Made by a program: the position numbers and the translations under genes
NCBI RefSeq assembly: GCF_049341845.1
Contig: NZ_JBMPIT010000003.1
Span: 124,001-188,000 of the forward strand
DNA length: 64,000 nucleotides
Origin: Curtobacterium guangdongense
GTDB lineage: Bacteria > Actinomycetota > Actinomycetes > Actinomycetales > Microbacteriaceae
Direction of reading: 5' to 3'
Notes under the pieces: model-generated
What the model was told of the DNA's origin: nothing
The model's database searches: none
The model's input: the letters and a program-made list of their open reading frames with translations, nothing else
Part shown: positions 43,397 to 58,300 of the stretch, one piece after another
How the letters are laid out: each line of letters starts with the position of its first letter
Position numbering within the stretch: the stretch's first letter is position 1

Positions 43397-46300
43397 CGGT
43401 GTTCCTTCCTGGAGCGGCGGCGGTTCCCGACGACCGCCAGTGCGAGGCCGAGCAGCACCATCAGGGCGGCTGCGGCCAGTGCCGGGGCGGGGTCCGCCCC
43501 GGTGAACGCGAGGGCAGGGACCCCCGCAGCGGGTCGGGTGGTGATCCGGACGCTGTCGGGCGCGGACACGACCGGGGCGTCGCCGGGCACGGCCCCCGGT
43601 GGCGGCGTCCCGATCGCCGTCGCGCTGTTGACAACCGTACCCGCGGCGCCGTCGGACTGACCGACCGTGTACGTGGCGGTCGCGGTGACGCGCTCCCCCG
43701 GCTCGAGCACACCGGGCGTCCCGGGCCACTGGCCGTAGACGACGGTGCCGAGCCCGGGAAGCCGGTCGTCGACGTGCACGTCGTGCAGCGTGACGGTCCC
43801 GGTGTTCACGAGCGTGAAACCGTACTGCAGCTGCTGGCCCACGGTACCGTCGGTGCCCTCGGCGTACTGCACGGTCTTCGTGATCGTCAGGTCGCCGACC
43901 GCCCCGGCGTCCCCGACCGGCACGGTCGCACCGGACGGGGAACTCACGACGACGGTGCCGGTCGGGCCCGTGCCGGACGCGGTCGCGGTGTTCACGACCG
44001 TGCCGGCGTCGACGTCGTCCTGCGTGACCGTGTACCTCGCGGTACCGGTGGCGGTCTGGCCGATGTCGAGTCGTCCGGGAGTTCCCGGCCACGTCCACGT
44101 GACGCCGGAGAGCCCGGCCATCGGGTCGTCGAGTCGGACGCCCGTCAGGGTCGCGTTGCCGTCGTTCGTGACGCGGAACGTGTAGTCCACGGTGTCGCCG
44201 ACCGCGCCGGAGTCGCCGTCCGACAGCGTGCCGGTCTTCACGAGCGTCAGGTGCGGCGCCGTCGGCAGGCTGATCCCGGCGTTCGAGGAGTCGGCCACCG
44301 GCACGCCGTCCGGGGCGTACCCGGTGGCCGTCGCGGGCGAGGTCACGAGACCCGCGTCCACGTCGGCCTGCGTCAGCACGTACGTGGCGTCCGCCGTGAC
44401 GGACTGTCCGGGCGTCAGCACGCCGCTGGTGCCCGGCCACTGGTAGGTGATGGCGGAGACGCCGGCCTGGGCGTCGCGGACCGAGACGCCGTAGAGGGTC
44501 TGGTCCCCGCCGTTCGTCACGACGTAGTGGAAGCGCACGGTGTCCCCCGCGACGCCGGTGGCACCGGGTGCGAGCTGTGCGGTCTTCACGATCGTGATGC
44601 CCGGCGTGGCGCTCGGCGTCGGCACGGTGGCGGATCCGCCGGCCGATGCCGAGGTCCCGTCCGGCGCGGTGCCCGTGGCGCGCGCGGTGTTCACGACCCC
44701 GCCAGCGTCGACGTCGGCCTGCGTGAGGACCGAGGTCCCGGTGACCCGCACGGTCTGCCCGGGCGCGAGGACACCAGCGCCGCCCGGCCAGGTCGTGCCC
44801 GTCGTGGTGAACCCGTCGAGGTCGTCCGTGACCGTGACGTCGGTGAGGGTCACCGCGCCGGAGTTCCGCACGTCGATCGCCCACCGGACGGTGCTGCCGG
44901 CGGAGCCGTTGCCCGCGAGGGTCCCCGACTTCACCACGGACAGCCCCGGGGTCCCGGAGATCGTCGTGGCGCCGTCGTCGGACGACCGCACGGTGGCCCC
45001 GGCGGCACTCGTGCCCGAGGTCGTCGCCGTGGACGCGATCCGCCCGCGGTCGACGTCTGCCTGCGTCAGCGTGTAGGTCGCGGTCGCCGTGGCGGACTGC
45101 CCGGGTCGGAGGACCCCCGGTGCGCCCGGCCACTGCACGCTGACCGCGCCGAGCCCCTGCTGGCCGTCGGCGACCGTGACACCGGAGAGCGTCGCCGAGC
45201 CGGTGTTCGTGACGGTGAACGTGTACGTCACCCGGTCGCCCGCTCGCCCCGCGGCCCCGTCGGCGAGCTGCTGGGTCTTGTCGATGGTGATCCCGGCGGC
45301 GGCAGCGGCGAGTCCGACGGTCGCCGAACCGGAGGCCGTCGCCGGCGCACCCGTCGGCGGGTTCGCCGTGGCGGTCGCGGTGTTCACCACGCTGCCGGCG
45401 TCGACGTCGTCCTGGGTCACCGTGTACGCGGCGGTCGCCGTGGCGGCGGCACCCGGTGCGAGCGTGCCGTCGAACGAGTCGGCGAAGCGCAGCGCGCCGA
45501 GCCCCGGCAGCGGGTCCGTCGCCGCGACGTCGTGGAGCGTCGTGGTCCCGGAGTTCCGCACGGTGACGGTGTAGTCGACGGTGTCGCCGACCGATCCGGT
45601 GGCGCCGTCGCGGAGCACGCCGGCCTTCGTCACGTCGAGCGACGGCGATCCCGGCAGCACCACGGTCGCGTCGGCGGTCGCGTCGACGGACGGGCCGGTC
45701 GGCGGGGTGCCGGTGGCGGTCGCCGTGCTGCCGAGGGATCCGCGGTCGACGTCCTGCTGGGTGAGCGCGACCGTCGCGGTCGCCGTGACGGTCTGCCCCG
45801 GAGCGAGGACCCCGGCGGCACCCGGCCACTCGTACGACACCGTGCCGACGCCGTCCTGCGCGTCGGTGACCGCGACGCCGTCCAGCGTCGAGGTGCCGGT
45901 GTTCGTCACGCGGTAGGTGAACGTCACGACGTCACCGGCCCGCGGGGCGGTGTCGCCGTCCGGCAGTGCCGCGGTCTTCGTGATGCCGATGCGGGCATCG
46001 GCGGGACCGGTCGCCACGGTCGCGGAGGCGTCGGCCGTCGCGGTCTGGCCGTCGGGCGCCGTCGCCGTGACGGTTGCCGGGTTGGCGACGCTGCCGCGGT
46101 CGAAGTCGGCCTGCGTGATGGTCGAGGTCGCGGTGGCGGTGACGACCTGCCCCGGTGCGAGCACGCCGTCGGCCCCCGGCCACGGCCCGAACGCCACGTC
46201 GCCGAGCTGCGCGCGGAGCGCTGCCTGGTCGAGCGTCACGGTGCCGGTGTTCGTCACGGTGAACGTCCACAGCACGGTGTCGCCCACGGCACCGGTCGCG

Positions 46301-49300
46301 CCCGGTGCCAGGGCGCCCTGCTCGGACAGCGCGATCGCGGGTTCCGGCGCGATGGTCACGGCGGCCGAGTCGGTCGCGGTGACGGTCCCGCCGCCGGGTC
46401 CGGTGCCGGTCGCGGTCACACGGGAGGCCTGGCTCCCGGCATCGACGTCGGCCTGCGTGAGCGCGGTGGAGGCCACAGCCCCTGCGGACTCCCCGGGTGC
46501 CAGCACCCCGGCGCGTCCCGGCCAGTCGACCGTGATGGTCGAGACCCCGGCACGGTCGTCGGCGAGGGTGACGCCGGTGAGCGTGGCGGTCCCGGTGTTC
46601 GTCACGACGTAGCCGAACTCGACGGTGTCGCCGGTGGCCCCGGTGGAGCCGTCCGCGAGGCGCGCGGACTTCGTGACGTCGATGCGCTGCTCGGCGGAGC
46701 GGAGCACGACGGTGGCGCTGTCGTCCTGCGCGCCGGGATCCGTGACGCCGTCGGGTGTGGCTGCCGTCGCGGTCGCGCGGTTGACCACGCTGCCCGCGTC
46801 GACGTCGGTCTGCGTGACGGCCGAGCGTGCCGTGGCGGTGACGGACTGTCCGGGCAGCAGGGTGCCGGCGGTGCCGTTCGGCCACGCGGACACCGTGGGG
46901 TCGGAGACACCCGGAAGGGTGTCCGCGACGTCGACGTCGGTCAGCGTGACCGTGCCGGTGTTCGTGATGCGGTAGGTCCAGTCGATCCGGTCGCCGAGGA
47001 CTCCCCGGGCGCCGTCGGCGAGCGCACCGCGCTTGTCGATCGTCCACGCACCGGTGCGGACCGTGTCGACCCCACCCGTCGCGGTGTCGCGCACGACGTC
47101 CCCGGCCGGGGTCGTCGCGGTCGTGGTCGCCGTGCTCTCGATCGAGCCGCGGTCGACGTCCGCCTGGGTCAGCACGTACGTCGCCGAGGCCGTGACGGAC
47201 TGCCCGGGTGCGAGCCGTCCGGCGCGTTCCGGCCACGACCCGAAGGTCACGGTGCCGAGCCGGGCCTGGTCGTCGTCGAGCGTGACGCCGTCGAGGGTCC
47301 GGTTGCCGGTGTTCGCGATCGTGAAGCTGAACGTGACGGTGTCGCCGGCCACACCCGTGCCGCGCGTCACCCGCTCGTCCTTGACCAGCGCGATGCCGTC
47401 GGTCGGGGCCGCGGTGCGCACGGTGGTGCCGTCCGTGCCCGTGACCGGCGCCCCGGTCGGCGGGTTGCCGGTCGCGGTGGCGGCGTTCACGATGCTGCCC
47501 GCGTCGACGTCGGCCTGGGTGACCGTGTACTCCGCCGTCGCCGTCACGGTCTGCGACGGCGCGAGGGTGCCGGCGGTCCCCGGCCAGTCCGCGTCGATCG
47601 CGGACAGCCCGGCGAGGCGGTCCGACAGCGTCACCCCGGAGAGCGTGACGGTGCCGGTGTTCGTCGCCGTGAGCGTGTAGCGGACGGTGTCGCCGACGCG
47701 GCCGAGGCCACCGTCGGTGTACGCGGCGGACTTCGAGAACGCCAGCGCGGCGTCGGGGACGATCACGACGGTCGCGGCGTCCGTGGCGCGGACACGGTCA
47801 CCGGTCGGCGCGTTGCCGGTCGCGGTGACGGTGCTCGTCAGGGAGCCGCGGTCCACCTCGGCCTGCGTCAGCACGTGCGAGGCGGTCGCCGTCACGGTCT
47901 GTCCGGGGGCGAGGCGTCCGGCGGTGCCCGGCCAGGTGCCGTAGGCGATCGTGGAGACGTCGTCCTGGTCGTCCGCCGCGGTCACCCCGGTGAGGGTGAC
48001 GTTGCCGGAGTTCGTGATCGTGTACCGGTACTCGACCCGGTCACCGGCGGCACCGGTGGCACCGTCCGCGAGGGTCGCCGACTTCACGACGCCGATCCGC
48101 GGGCCGGACGCGGCGGTCTGGACGGTCGCGGTGTCGGAGTCGTCCACGACGGAGCCGTCCGGCGCGGTGCCGGAGACGGTCGCGGAGTTCGTGACGGACC
48201 CGGCGTCGACGTCGGACTGTGCGATCGTCGACGCCGCGGTCGCCGTGACGGTCTGCCCCGGCGCCAGGACACCGGTCGCGCCGGGCCAGGTGCCGACGGT
48301 CGGGTCGGAGATCCCGGCCAGGCCGTCCGCGACGGAGACGCCCGTCAGCGTGACGTTGCCCGTGTTGGCGATGGTGAACGTCCAGCGGATGCCTTCGCCG
48401 GCAGCGCCGGTGGCACCCGGCGCGAGCCGCCCCGCCTTGGTGACCCGGAGCCCTGGAGCCGCCTGCAGGTCGACGCCGGCGGTGTCGGTGGCGCGCACCG
48501 AGCCTCCCGTCGGGGCGGACCCGGTGGCGGTGGCGGCACTCGCGACGCGACCGGCGTCGATGTCCGCCTGGGTGAGGGCGTAGGTCGTCGTCGCGGTGAC
48601 GGACTCACCGGGGGCGAGGCGACCGGCCGCACCGGGCCAGGTGCCGTAGGCGACGACGCCGACGCCCTGCTGCTCGTCGGCGACCCGGACGCCGGTGAGC
48701 GTCTGGTTGCCGGTGTTCGTGATCGTGTAGCCGAGCCGCACGGTGTCGCCGACCGCCGGCGTCCCGGTGCCGGTACGCTCCTCGGTCTTGGTGAGTGCGA
48801 TCGCCGGAGCGCCGTCGGACGTGCGGATCGTGGCGCTGTCGGACGCGGTGACGTCGTCGCCGCGGGCCGGCGTCGCGGTGACCGTCGCACGGTTCACGAC
48901 GGACCCGGCGTCGACGTCGGACTGGGTCACGGTGTAGGTGGCCTTCGCGGTCAGCGTCTGCCCGGGGGCGAGCGTGCCGTCGCCGTTCGGACCGGCGGCG
49001 ACCGTGACCGGACCGAGGCCGGCGAGCTCGTCGGCGACGCGGCTCGCGGTCAGCGTGACCTGTCCGGTGTTCGTGATCGTGAACGTGTAGCCCACGACGT
49101 CACCGACCCGGCCCGTGCCGCCACCGAGGTACTCGGCCCGCTTCTGGACCGAGACGTCCGCCGGGGCCGTCAGCGCGACGCTGCCACGGGCGGTGTCGGA
49201 GACGGTGGTGCCACGAGGGGCGGTTCCCGTCGTCTCGGCGGTGCTGGCGAGGGAACCGCGGTCGACGTCCGCCTGGGTCAGTGTGACCGTCGCGGTCGCG

Positions 49301-52300
49301 GTGACCGACTGTCCGGGAGCGAGCGTCCCGACCGCGGCCGGCCAGCCGCCGAACGCGATGTCGGACAGCCCGGGCTGTGCGTCGGTGAGCGTGACGCCGG
49401 ACAGCGTCGCCGTGCCGGTGTTCGTGACCGTGAAGCCGAGCCGCACGGTGTCGCCCGCGACGCCGGCTGCCCCGTCGGCGAGCCGCTCCGTCTTGTCGAT
49501 CCGGATCCCCGGCGCTGCTGCGGCGAGCGGCACGGTCGCTGCGTCGCTCGCGGTGACGGTGTCGCCTGCGGGCGTGGTGCCGGACGCGGTGGCGTCGTTC
49601 GCGACGCTCCCCGCGTCGACGTCGGCCTGGGTGACCCGGTACGTCGCGGTGCCGGTGACGACCTGTCCCGGTGCGAGTCGGCCGGTCGTCGACGGCCAGT
49701 CGGCGATCGTCACGGCGGACAGCCCGTTCAGGACGTCGTCGATGCCGACGCCCGTGAGCGTGACGTTGCCGGTGTTCACGACGCGGAAGCCGTACCGGAC
49801 GGTGTCGCCGACGGCACCGGTCGCCCCGGCGAGGGTCGCGGTCTTGTCGACGGTGAGCGACCCGCGCGGTGCGACGGTCGCGCTGCCGTCGTCGGAGTCG
49901 GACACGGCGGCACCTCGCGGCGGGGTGCCGGTCGTGATCGCGGTGCTCGAGACCGAGCCGCGGTCGACGTCGGCCTGCGTGAGCGTGTACGTGGCGTGGG
50001 CGACGACGGACTGCCCGGGGGCGAGTCGGCCGGTCGTGGACGGCCAGGCGTCGAAGCGGACGCCGGAGACGCCCTGCTGCGAGTCGCTGACCCCGACGCC
50101 GGTGAGGGTCACGTCGCCGGTGTTCGTGACCGTGAAGGTCATGTCGACGGTGTCGCCGGCCACCCCGGTGGCGCCGTCGGTCAGTCGTTCGTCCTTGACG
50201 ATGCGGATGCCGGGCGCGCCGCTCGTCGTGACGACGGTCCGGGTGCCGCTGCCGGACACGCTGGTGCCTGCGGGGGTGGACGCGGTCGTCGTGGCCGTGT
50301 TCGCGATGGACCCGGCGTCGACGTCGTCCTGCGTGACCGTGCGGTCCGCGGTGACGACCACGGCCTGCCCGGGTGCGAGCGTGCCCGCGGTGGCGTTCGG
50401 CCACGTGGTGGTCGGGGTGCCGAGCCCGGCGATCGGGTCGGCGACCGCGACGTCGGTGAGCGTGGTCTGTCCGGTGTTCGTCGCCGTGACGGTGTACCGG
50501 ACGACGTCGCCGACCTGCACGGCGCGGACGTCGCCGCCGCCGACCGTCGCCGCGGTCTTCCTGGTGGCGACCGAGCTCGACGGGTCGAGCACGACCCGAC
50601 CGCCGGACGTGGCGCTCACCGGCGCACCGGTGCGGCGGTCGGTGGCGGTCGTCGTCGCGGCGCTCGAGAGCGACACGTTGCCGTCGGTGTCGGCTGCCGC
50701 GCGGTCGACGTCGGCCTGGGTGAGCCGGTACGTCGCCGTCGCCGTGACGGACTGCCCCGGCGCGAGCGTGCCGGTGGTCCCGGACGGCCACGCGCCGAAC
50801 GCGACACCGGACAGGCCCTGCTGCTCGTCGGTCAGGCCGACCCCGGTCAGGGTCGTCTTCCCGGTGTTCGTGACGGTGTACCCGAACCGTACGACGTCCC
50901 CGGCGACGCCGACGGACCCGTCGGTCAGGGCCTCGGTCTTGTCGAGCGTGATCGTCGGCGCCGGTGCGTCGGTCGCGGTGGTCGACGCTGCGGTCTTCGT
51001 GATCGCGGCACCGGTCGGCGGGCTGGCGACCGCGTTCGCGGTGTTCACCACGCTGCCGGCGTCGACGTCCGCCTGGCTCACCGTGTACGTCGCGGTCGCC
51101 GTCGCCTGCTGCCCCGGGAGGACCGTTCCGGGCTTCGACGGGTCCGGCCAGGTGTACGACAGGACGCCGACGCCCTGCAGCTGGTCGGTCATCTGGAGCA
51201 GGTCGAGGGTCGTGTTGCCGGTGTTCGCGGCGGTCAGCGTGAAGCGGAGCTCGTCGCCCGCGCCGGCACCGCTGCCCGTCGGGACGCCCGTCTTGCTGAA
51301 CGAGAACGTGTTGACCTGCGTGATCGGCACCGTGCGGTAGCTCGTCGCCGTGACCGCTGCGCCGCTCGCGGGCGTGCCCGTGGTGGTCGCGGGGCTCGAG
51401 ACGTACCCGGCGTCGATGTCCGCCTGGGTCAGGGTGTGCACGGCGGTCGCGGTGACGGTCTGGCCGGGGGTCAGGCGTCCGGCGGTACCCGAGGGCCAGG
51501 TCCCGACCGTGATGCCGTCGCTGTTCGCGCCGGTGTCGCGGATCGCCACGCCGGTCAGCGTGAAGTCACCGGTGTTCGTCACGGTGTACCCGAGGTCCAC
51601 CGGGTCGCCGGGCTTCGGCGTGCCCGCGCCCGGGACCGTCGCGGTCTTGACGATGCCGATCGCCGCCGTGTTGTCGGCGTCGGTCGCGATCGTGACGGTG
51701 GCGTCGCCGGACGTGGTGGTACCCGTCGGCGTGGTGCCGCTGATGGTCGCGGCGTTCGTGATCGAGCCGGCGTCGACGTCGGCCTGGGTGACGGTGTACC
51801 GGGCGACGGCGCGGACGCGCTCCCCGGGTGCGAGCGACCCGGCGGAGCCGCCCGACCACTCGACGTTCGTCAGGGTCGGCGTGCCGGTGACCGGGGTCGC
51901 CGAGGCGAGGCCGACGAGCTGGTCGCGGAGCGCGATGCCGTCGAGCGTGACCGAGCCGGTGTTCGTCGCGAGGAACGAGAAGACGACGGTGTCGCCGACC
52001 TTCCCGCTCTGCACGGCCCCGTTCGACCCGACGTCGTAGCGCGCGGTCTTCGTCAGGGACACCGCCGGGGTCGGGGTGATCGTGACCCCGGCGCTCGCGG
52101 TCGCGGTGACCCGGGTGCCCGCGGGGGTCGTGCCGAACGCCGTCGCGACGGAGCTGATCCCGCCGGCGTCGACGTCGGACTGGCTCAGCGTGTAGGTGGC
52201 CGTGGCGGTGGCGCTGCGGCCGGGAGCGAGCGTGATCGTGGTGTCGCCGTCGGCGAAGACGACGCTCGAGATGCCGCGCTGGGCGTCCTGCACGCCGACG

Positions 52301-55300
52301 ATGGTCAGCGTGACGTTGCCCGAGTTCGTGATGCGGTAGCGCATGTCGACCTGGTCACGGGCGACGGCGGCGCGGGTGGTCGAGCCGTCCGCGGCGAAGG
52401 TCTCGGCCTTCGTGACGGTCAGGCCGGGGGCGGCGTCGTTCGTCGTCACGGTGGCCGACGCCGTCGCGGTGACGGTCGCGGGGTCGACGCCCGTGGGGGC
52501 GGTCCCGGTGACGGACGACGAGTCGATGAGGGATCCGGCGTCGACGTCGTCCTGCGTGATCGTGGAGGTGGTGGTCGCGGTGACGGACTGTCCGGGGGCG
52601 AGGGTGTTCGGCGCGTTCGGCCAGGCGTAGGTCACGGTGCCGCCGAGCGCGTGCACGATCTCCGGCACGGACAGGGTCACGGTGCCGGTGTTCGTCGCGC
52701 GGTACGTCCATGTCACGACGGACCCCACGCCGCCGGTGCCGCTCGTGACGGTGCCGCTCTCGGTGAGGGCGACCGCGGGCGAGCGGTTCGTCGCGACCGA
52801 GCCGGTGTCGGTGTCCCGCACGGTCGTCCCGCCCGGCGAGACACCCGTCGTCGTCGCGGTGCTCGAGATCGTTCCCGCATCGACGTCCGCCTGGGTCAGG
52901 GCGTAGGTCGCCGTGACGGTGACCGACTGCCCGGGGGCGAGCCGTCCGGCGGTGCCGGAGGGCCATGCGCCGTAGGTGAACGCGGAGATCCCGGACTGCG
53001 CGTCGGTGAGGGTGACGTTCGACAGGGTCTGGTTGCCGGAGTTCGTGATCGTGTAGCCGAGCCGCACGGTGTCACCCGCGACACCGGTGGCGGTCGTGCC
53101 GAGCCGCTCGGTCTTCGCGAGGTCGATCGCGGGCGCACCACCGGCCGGCGTCACGGTCGTGGAACCGGTGCCGCGCACGGCGGAGCCGCCCGGAGTCGTG
53201 CCCGTCGTGGTCGCGGTGTTGACGATGCTGCCGGCGTCGATGTCCGCCTGGGTGATCGTGTACGTCGCGGTTCCGCGGACGGTCTGCCCCGGCGCGAGCG
53301 TGCCGGAGGTGCCGGAGGGCCACGTGCCGTACGAGATCGCCGACAGCCCGGACAGCGGGTCGGTGACGCCGACGCCGGCCAGGGTCGTGGTGCCGGTGTT
53401 CGACACGGCGAAGCGGTACGTCACGGTGTCACCGGCCCGGCCGGTCCCGCCGACGACGGCGCTCTTCGCGACCGCGATGCCGGGCGCCGCGGTGATCGCC
53501 GCCGATGCCGACGCGGGAGTCGTCACGGCGGTGCCGGAGGGCGTCGTCGCCGAGGCCGTCGCCCGGTTCGCGACGGCGCCCGCGTCGACGTCGGCCTGCG
53601 TCAGCGTGTACGACGCGGTCGCGGTGGCCGACTGTCCAGGAGCGAGGCGACCCGAGGTCCCCGGCCACGTGTACGTCATCGCGCCGAGCCCGGCGTGCGG
53701 GTCGGTGATCGCGACGTTCGTGAGCGTCTGGTTGCCCGAGTTCGTCACCCGGAACGTGTAGACGAGGGTGTCGCCGGCCTTGCCCATGTACCCGCTGCCC
53801 GTCGCCACGCTCTTCGTGAAGCCGAGCGCCGGTGAACCCGCGAGCGGGATCGTGCCGGAGCCCTGCGCCGTCGCCGTCGTCGTGCCCGACGGGCCGGACC
53901 CGGTCGCGGTCGCGGTGTTCGTCACCGAGCCGGCGTCGATGTCCGCCTGGGTCACGGTGCCGGACGCCGTCGCGGTCGCGGACTGCCCCGGTGCGAGGGT
54001 CCCGGCGGTCCCCGGCCAGGTGTAGGTCAACGAGGAGATCCCGGCGAGCGAGTCCGTCGCGGCGACGGACGTCAGCGTCGTGTTGCCGGTGTTCGTGATG
54101 CGGAGCGTCCAGTCGGCGCGGTCGCCGGCTGTCCCCGTCGAGCCGGCGGCGAGCGAGCCGGTCTTCGCCACGGTGATCGACGCCGTGCGGTCGATCGACA
54201 CGCTGGCAGCGGTGGCCTGGGACACGACGGTGTTCGACGGGGTCGTGCCGGCGATCGTCGCGGTGTTCCGGACGGTGCCCGCGTCGACCTGCGCCTGCGT
54301 CAGCGTCGACGTGGCGGTCGCGGTGACGGTCTGCCCGGGGGCGAGTCGCCCGGTGGCCCCCGGCCATGAGTACGTGATGGCGGAGAGCCCCGCGAGCTGG
54401 TCCGTGATGGTGACACCGGTGAGGGTCACGTTGCCGGTGTTCCGCGCGGTGAAGGTCCAGCTCACGGTCGACCCGGCCGATGCACCCGACGGCGCCGTGC
54501 CCGTCTTCGTGAAGGACAGCGTGCCGGACGCCGGCACGACGAGCGTCGAGGGGGACGACGCGGTGACGGCCGTGCCCGCGGGCGAACGTCCCGACGACTG
54601 CGCGGTGTTCACGACACTGCCCGCGTCGACGTCCGCCTGGGTCAGCGTGTACGTCGCGGTCGCGGTGACGGTCTGCCCCGGTGCGAGGGTCCCCGCGGTT
54701 CCGGACGGCCACGTGCCGTACGCGATCGTGGAGACGCCGGCGAGCGCGTCGGACACGGTGACGCCGGTCAGCGTCTGGTTGCCGGTGTTCCGCGCCGTGA
54801 ACGTGTAGTCCACGGTGTCACCGGCCTTGCCCGTCGCACCGGCGGCGAGCGCCCCGGTCTTCGCGACGGCGATCCCCGGTGCCGTCGGCACCGTTGTGCG
54901 CGCTGATGCGGAGTTGGTCGCAGTGCTGCCGTCGGGCGCGGTCCCGGTCGCGGTGGCCGTGTTCGTCACGACCCCGGCGTCGACGTCCTTCTGGGTCAGC
55001 TTGTAGGTCGCCGTCGCGGTGGCGGACTGCCCGGGGGTCAGGCGGCCGGAGGTGCCCGGCCACGAGTACGTCAGCGAGGACAGCCCGGCCAGCGGGTCGC
55101 TCACGGTGACCCCGGTGAGGGTCTGGTTGCCCGAGTTCCGGACGGTGAACGTGTAGTTCACGGTGTCCCCGACCGCACCGGTCGAGCCCGAGGCGAGCGC
55201 CCCGGACTTCGCGATGGCGATGCCGGGCGCACGGGTCACGGAGACCGCCGCGGAGCCCGTCGACGACGCCGGCTGTCCGGTGCCGTCGGCGCGGGTGTTC

Positions 55301-58300
55301 CCGGAGGCCGTCGCGGTGTTCACGACGCTGCCGGCGTCGACATCCGCCTGCGTCAGCTTGTACGTCGCCGTCGCGGTCACCGTCTGGTTCGGGGCGAGCT
55401 GGCCGCTGGTCGCCGGCCACGTGTACGTCAGCGCCGAGATGCCGGAGAGCCCGTCCGCGATCGCGACCCCGTACAGCGTGGTGTTGCCGGTGTTCGTCGC
55501 ACTGAACTGCCAGTTCACGGTGTCGCCGACCCCACCGGTCGCCCCGGAGGCGAGCGAACCGGTCTTCGTGACGGCGATCTTCTGCGCCGCGGCCACGTTG
55601 ACCGTCTTCGTGGTCTGGCCGCTCGTCACGGCCGTGCCCGACGGGTTCGTGCCGTTCGCGGTCGCGGTGTTCGTGATCGACCCGGCGTCGACCTGCGCCT
55701 GCGTCAGCGTCGACGTGGCGGTCGCGGTGACGGACTGCCCCGGTGCGAGCTTGCCGGTGGTCCCGGACGCCCAGGTGCCGTAGGAGATCGCGGACAGCCC
55801 GGCCAGCGGGTCGGCGATCGCGACACCGCTGAGGGTGCGGTTGCCGCCGTTGGCCACCCGGAACGTCCAGTTCACGGTGTCCCCGGCACGTCCGGTCGCG
55901 CCGGACGCCAGGCTCCCGTCCTTGACGATGGTCAGACTGGAGGCATCGGTCACCCGGACCGTCGCCGTCGCGTCGGTCGCGGTGACGGTCCCACCGGTGG
56001 CGGCCGTCGCGGACGCACCGGCGGTGTTCACGACGCTGCCGGCGTCGACGTCGGTCTGCGTGAGCGCGTACGTCGCGGTCCCGGTCACGGACTGCCCGGG
56101 GGCGAGCGTGCCGCTCGTGCCGGACGGCCAGGTGCCGAACGTGATCGCGGACACTCCCGCGAGCCGGTCGGTGATGCTCGCGGACGTGACGGTCTGGTTG
56201 CCCGAGTTGGTCAGCGTGAACGACCAGGTCACGCCGTCGCCGGCCTTGCCGGTCGAGCCGGCGGCGATCGCTCCGGTCTTGGCGAGCGTCAGCACGTTCG
56301 CGGCGGGGATCGCGACGGTCGCCGTCGCGGTCGGTGCGGTGACGGCGCTGCCGGTGGCGCTGCGTCCGGAGGCGGTGGCCGTGTTCGTCAGCGAACCGGC
56401 ATCGACCTGCGCCTGGGTCAGCGTCGAGGTCGCGGTGGCCGTGACGGACTGACCCGGCCCGAGCCTCCCGGCCGTGCCCTGCGGCCACGTGCCGTACGCG
56501 ACGGACGAGACGCCGGCGAGCTGGTCGGTGATCGTCGCACCGGTGATCGTCTGGGCACCGGAGTTCGTCAGTCGGAACGACCAGTTCACGGTGTCGCCGG
56601 CCTTGCCGGTCGCACCGGATGCCAGCGCACCGGACTTCGTCAGGGTGAGCGCGTTCGCGGCGCCGAGCGGCTGCGTGCGCGACGCGGTCGCGGTGGGCTT
56701 GGGGCCGCCGTCCGGGTCGGTGCCCGTGACCGTGGCGGTGTTCGTGACGGTGCCGGCGTCGACGTCGTTCTGCGTCAGCGTGTACGTGCCGGTGGCCGTG
56801 ACGGACTGCCCGGCGGCGAGCGTCCCCGCCGTCCCGGACGGCCAAGAGCCGTAGGTCAGCGCGGAGAGCCCGGCGAGCGGGTCCGTGATCGCGACGCCGG
56901 ACAGCGGGCCGGTGCCGGTGTTCGTCGCGGTGAAGGTGTAGTTCACGGTGTCGCCGGCCTTGCCGGTCGCACCGTTCGCCAGGGCGGACGTCTTCGTCAG
57001 GCCGAGGGCGGAGAGGTACGTGTTCGTGGAGGCGGTGTCGGTCACGGACACCGTGGTGTCGCTCGCGACCTGGCCGGTCGCGGTCACCGAGCTGGTGGTC
57101 GACGCGGCCGTGGGCGGCGGACCGGTGCACTGGACCGTGGCCGTCGCGCCCGACGCCAACGGTCCGGCGATGGTGGACGACGGCGTGCAGGTCTCGGTGT
57201 CCGGGAACGTCAGGCGGATGTTCGACAGGGCGACCGACCCGTTGTTCGTCACCGTGATCGTGTAGGCCGTGTTCTCCGAGGCGATCCGGTACTGGTCGTT
57301 GGTCGAGCCGTCGAGGGTCTTCGACACGCTGAGCGCCGCCGTCGGCACCGACAGCACGGCGTTCTGCAGCAGGTAGGAGTCACCGCTCGTGCCGACCGTC
57401 AGGGTCATCGACGTGTCGCCCTTGTTGACGCCGGAGAGCGTCTGGGTGTGCACGTCGACGCTCTGGTTCGTGAACGCGCTGGTGTCGCTCGTCTGCGTGT
57501 ACCTCGCCGAGCCGTCCGCCTGCCCGACGCCGATGTTGCCGCTCGCGCCCTTGGTGTTCAGGACCTCGGTCGCGGTGCCGCCCTGCGGGGTGTACCGCAT
57601 GTAGTCACCGGTGATGCCGCGGTCGCCCTCGTAGAGCGTGTACCCGAACTTCACGCCGGACTGCAGCGCCGAGAAGCCCGTGAAGTTCACGGTCAGGGGG
57701 CTGTCCGACGCAGCCTCGCGCACGTGGCCCTGGTAGTAGATGACCTTGTGCGGGGCGCTCGCGGCGTTGCCGGGGATGTACTTGCCGTAGTCGTACACCA
57801 CCGTCAGGGACCAGCCCGCGTAGCAGCCGGCGCCGACGGCGGCCCAGATGTTCCCGGCGCTGACGTTCAGCGCGGAGCCGGTCGTCGCGTTCGCGAAGGC
57901 GCTCGTCACGTCGGCGCTCGCCGAGTAGTACAGCGCGCTCGCCTGGCTCGTCGGGTCCTCGAGGAGGGCGTCGGGCGACACCGTCCGGATCGCACCCGTG
58001 CCGACCTTGAGCTGCACGCCCTGTGTCCGGTAGCCGTTCGCCGCGTCCGGTCGCGTGGCGTACCACTGCGAGCCGTTCGCGGAGTTCCCCGAGCAGGTCA
58101 CGTTGCCGGAGCCGGTGAACACGCCCGTGTTCGCGCTCCAGTCGAGGTACGCCTTCGTCACGGTGGCGCCGGACGGGATCGTCACGCTGCCGGTCGACGA
58201 GTTCGTGGTGAACCCGGACACCGTGTTCGAGTTCACCATCTTGAAGTAGTCGTTGTACGACGTCGTGACACCGGTGCCCGGGTTGTTCGCGTGCAGGTCG

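Noticed and set aside
43333..53835. A 3,500-codon open frame on the plus strand opposite the DUF11 giant gene
   Set aside because: The product is Arg/Gly/Asp-rich and low-complexity, mirrors the repeat period of the minus-strand gene and has no domain. It is the usual antisense shadow of a GC-rich repeat gene.
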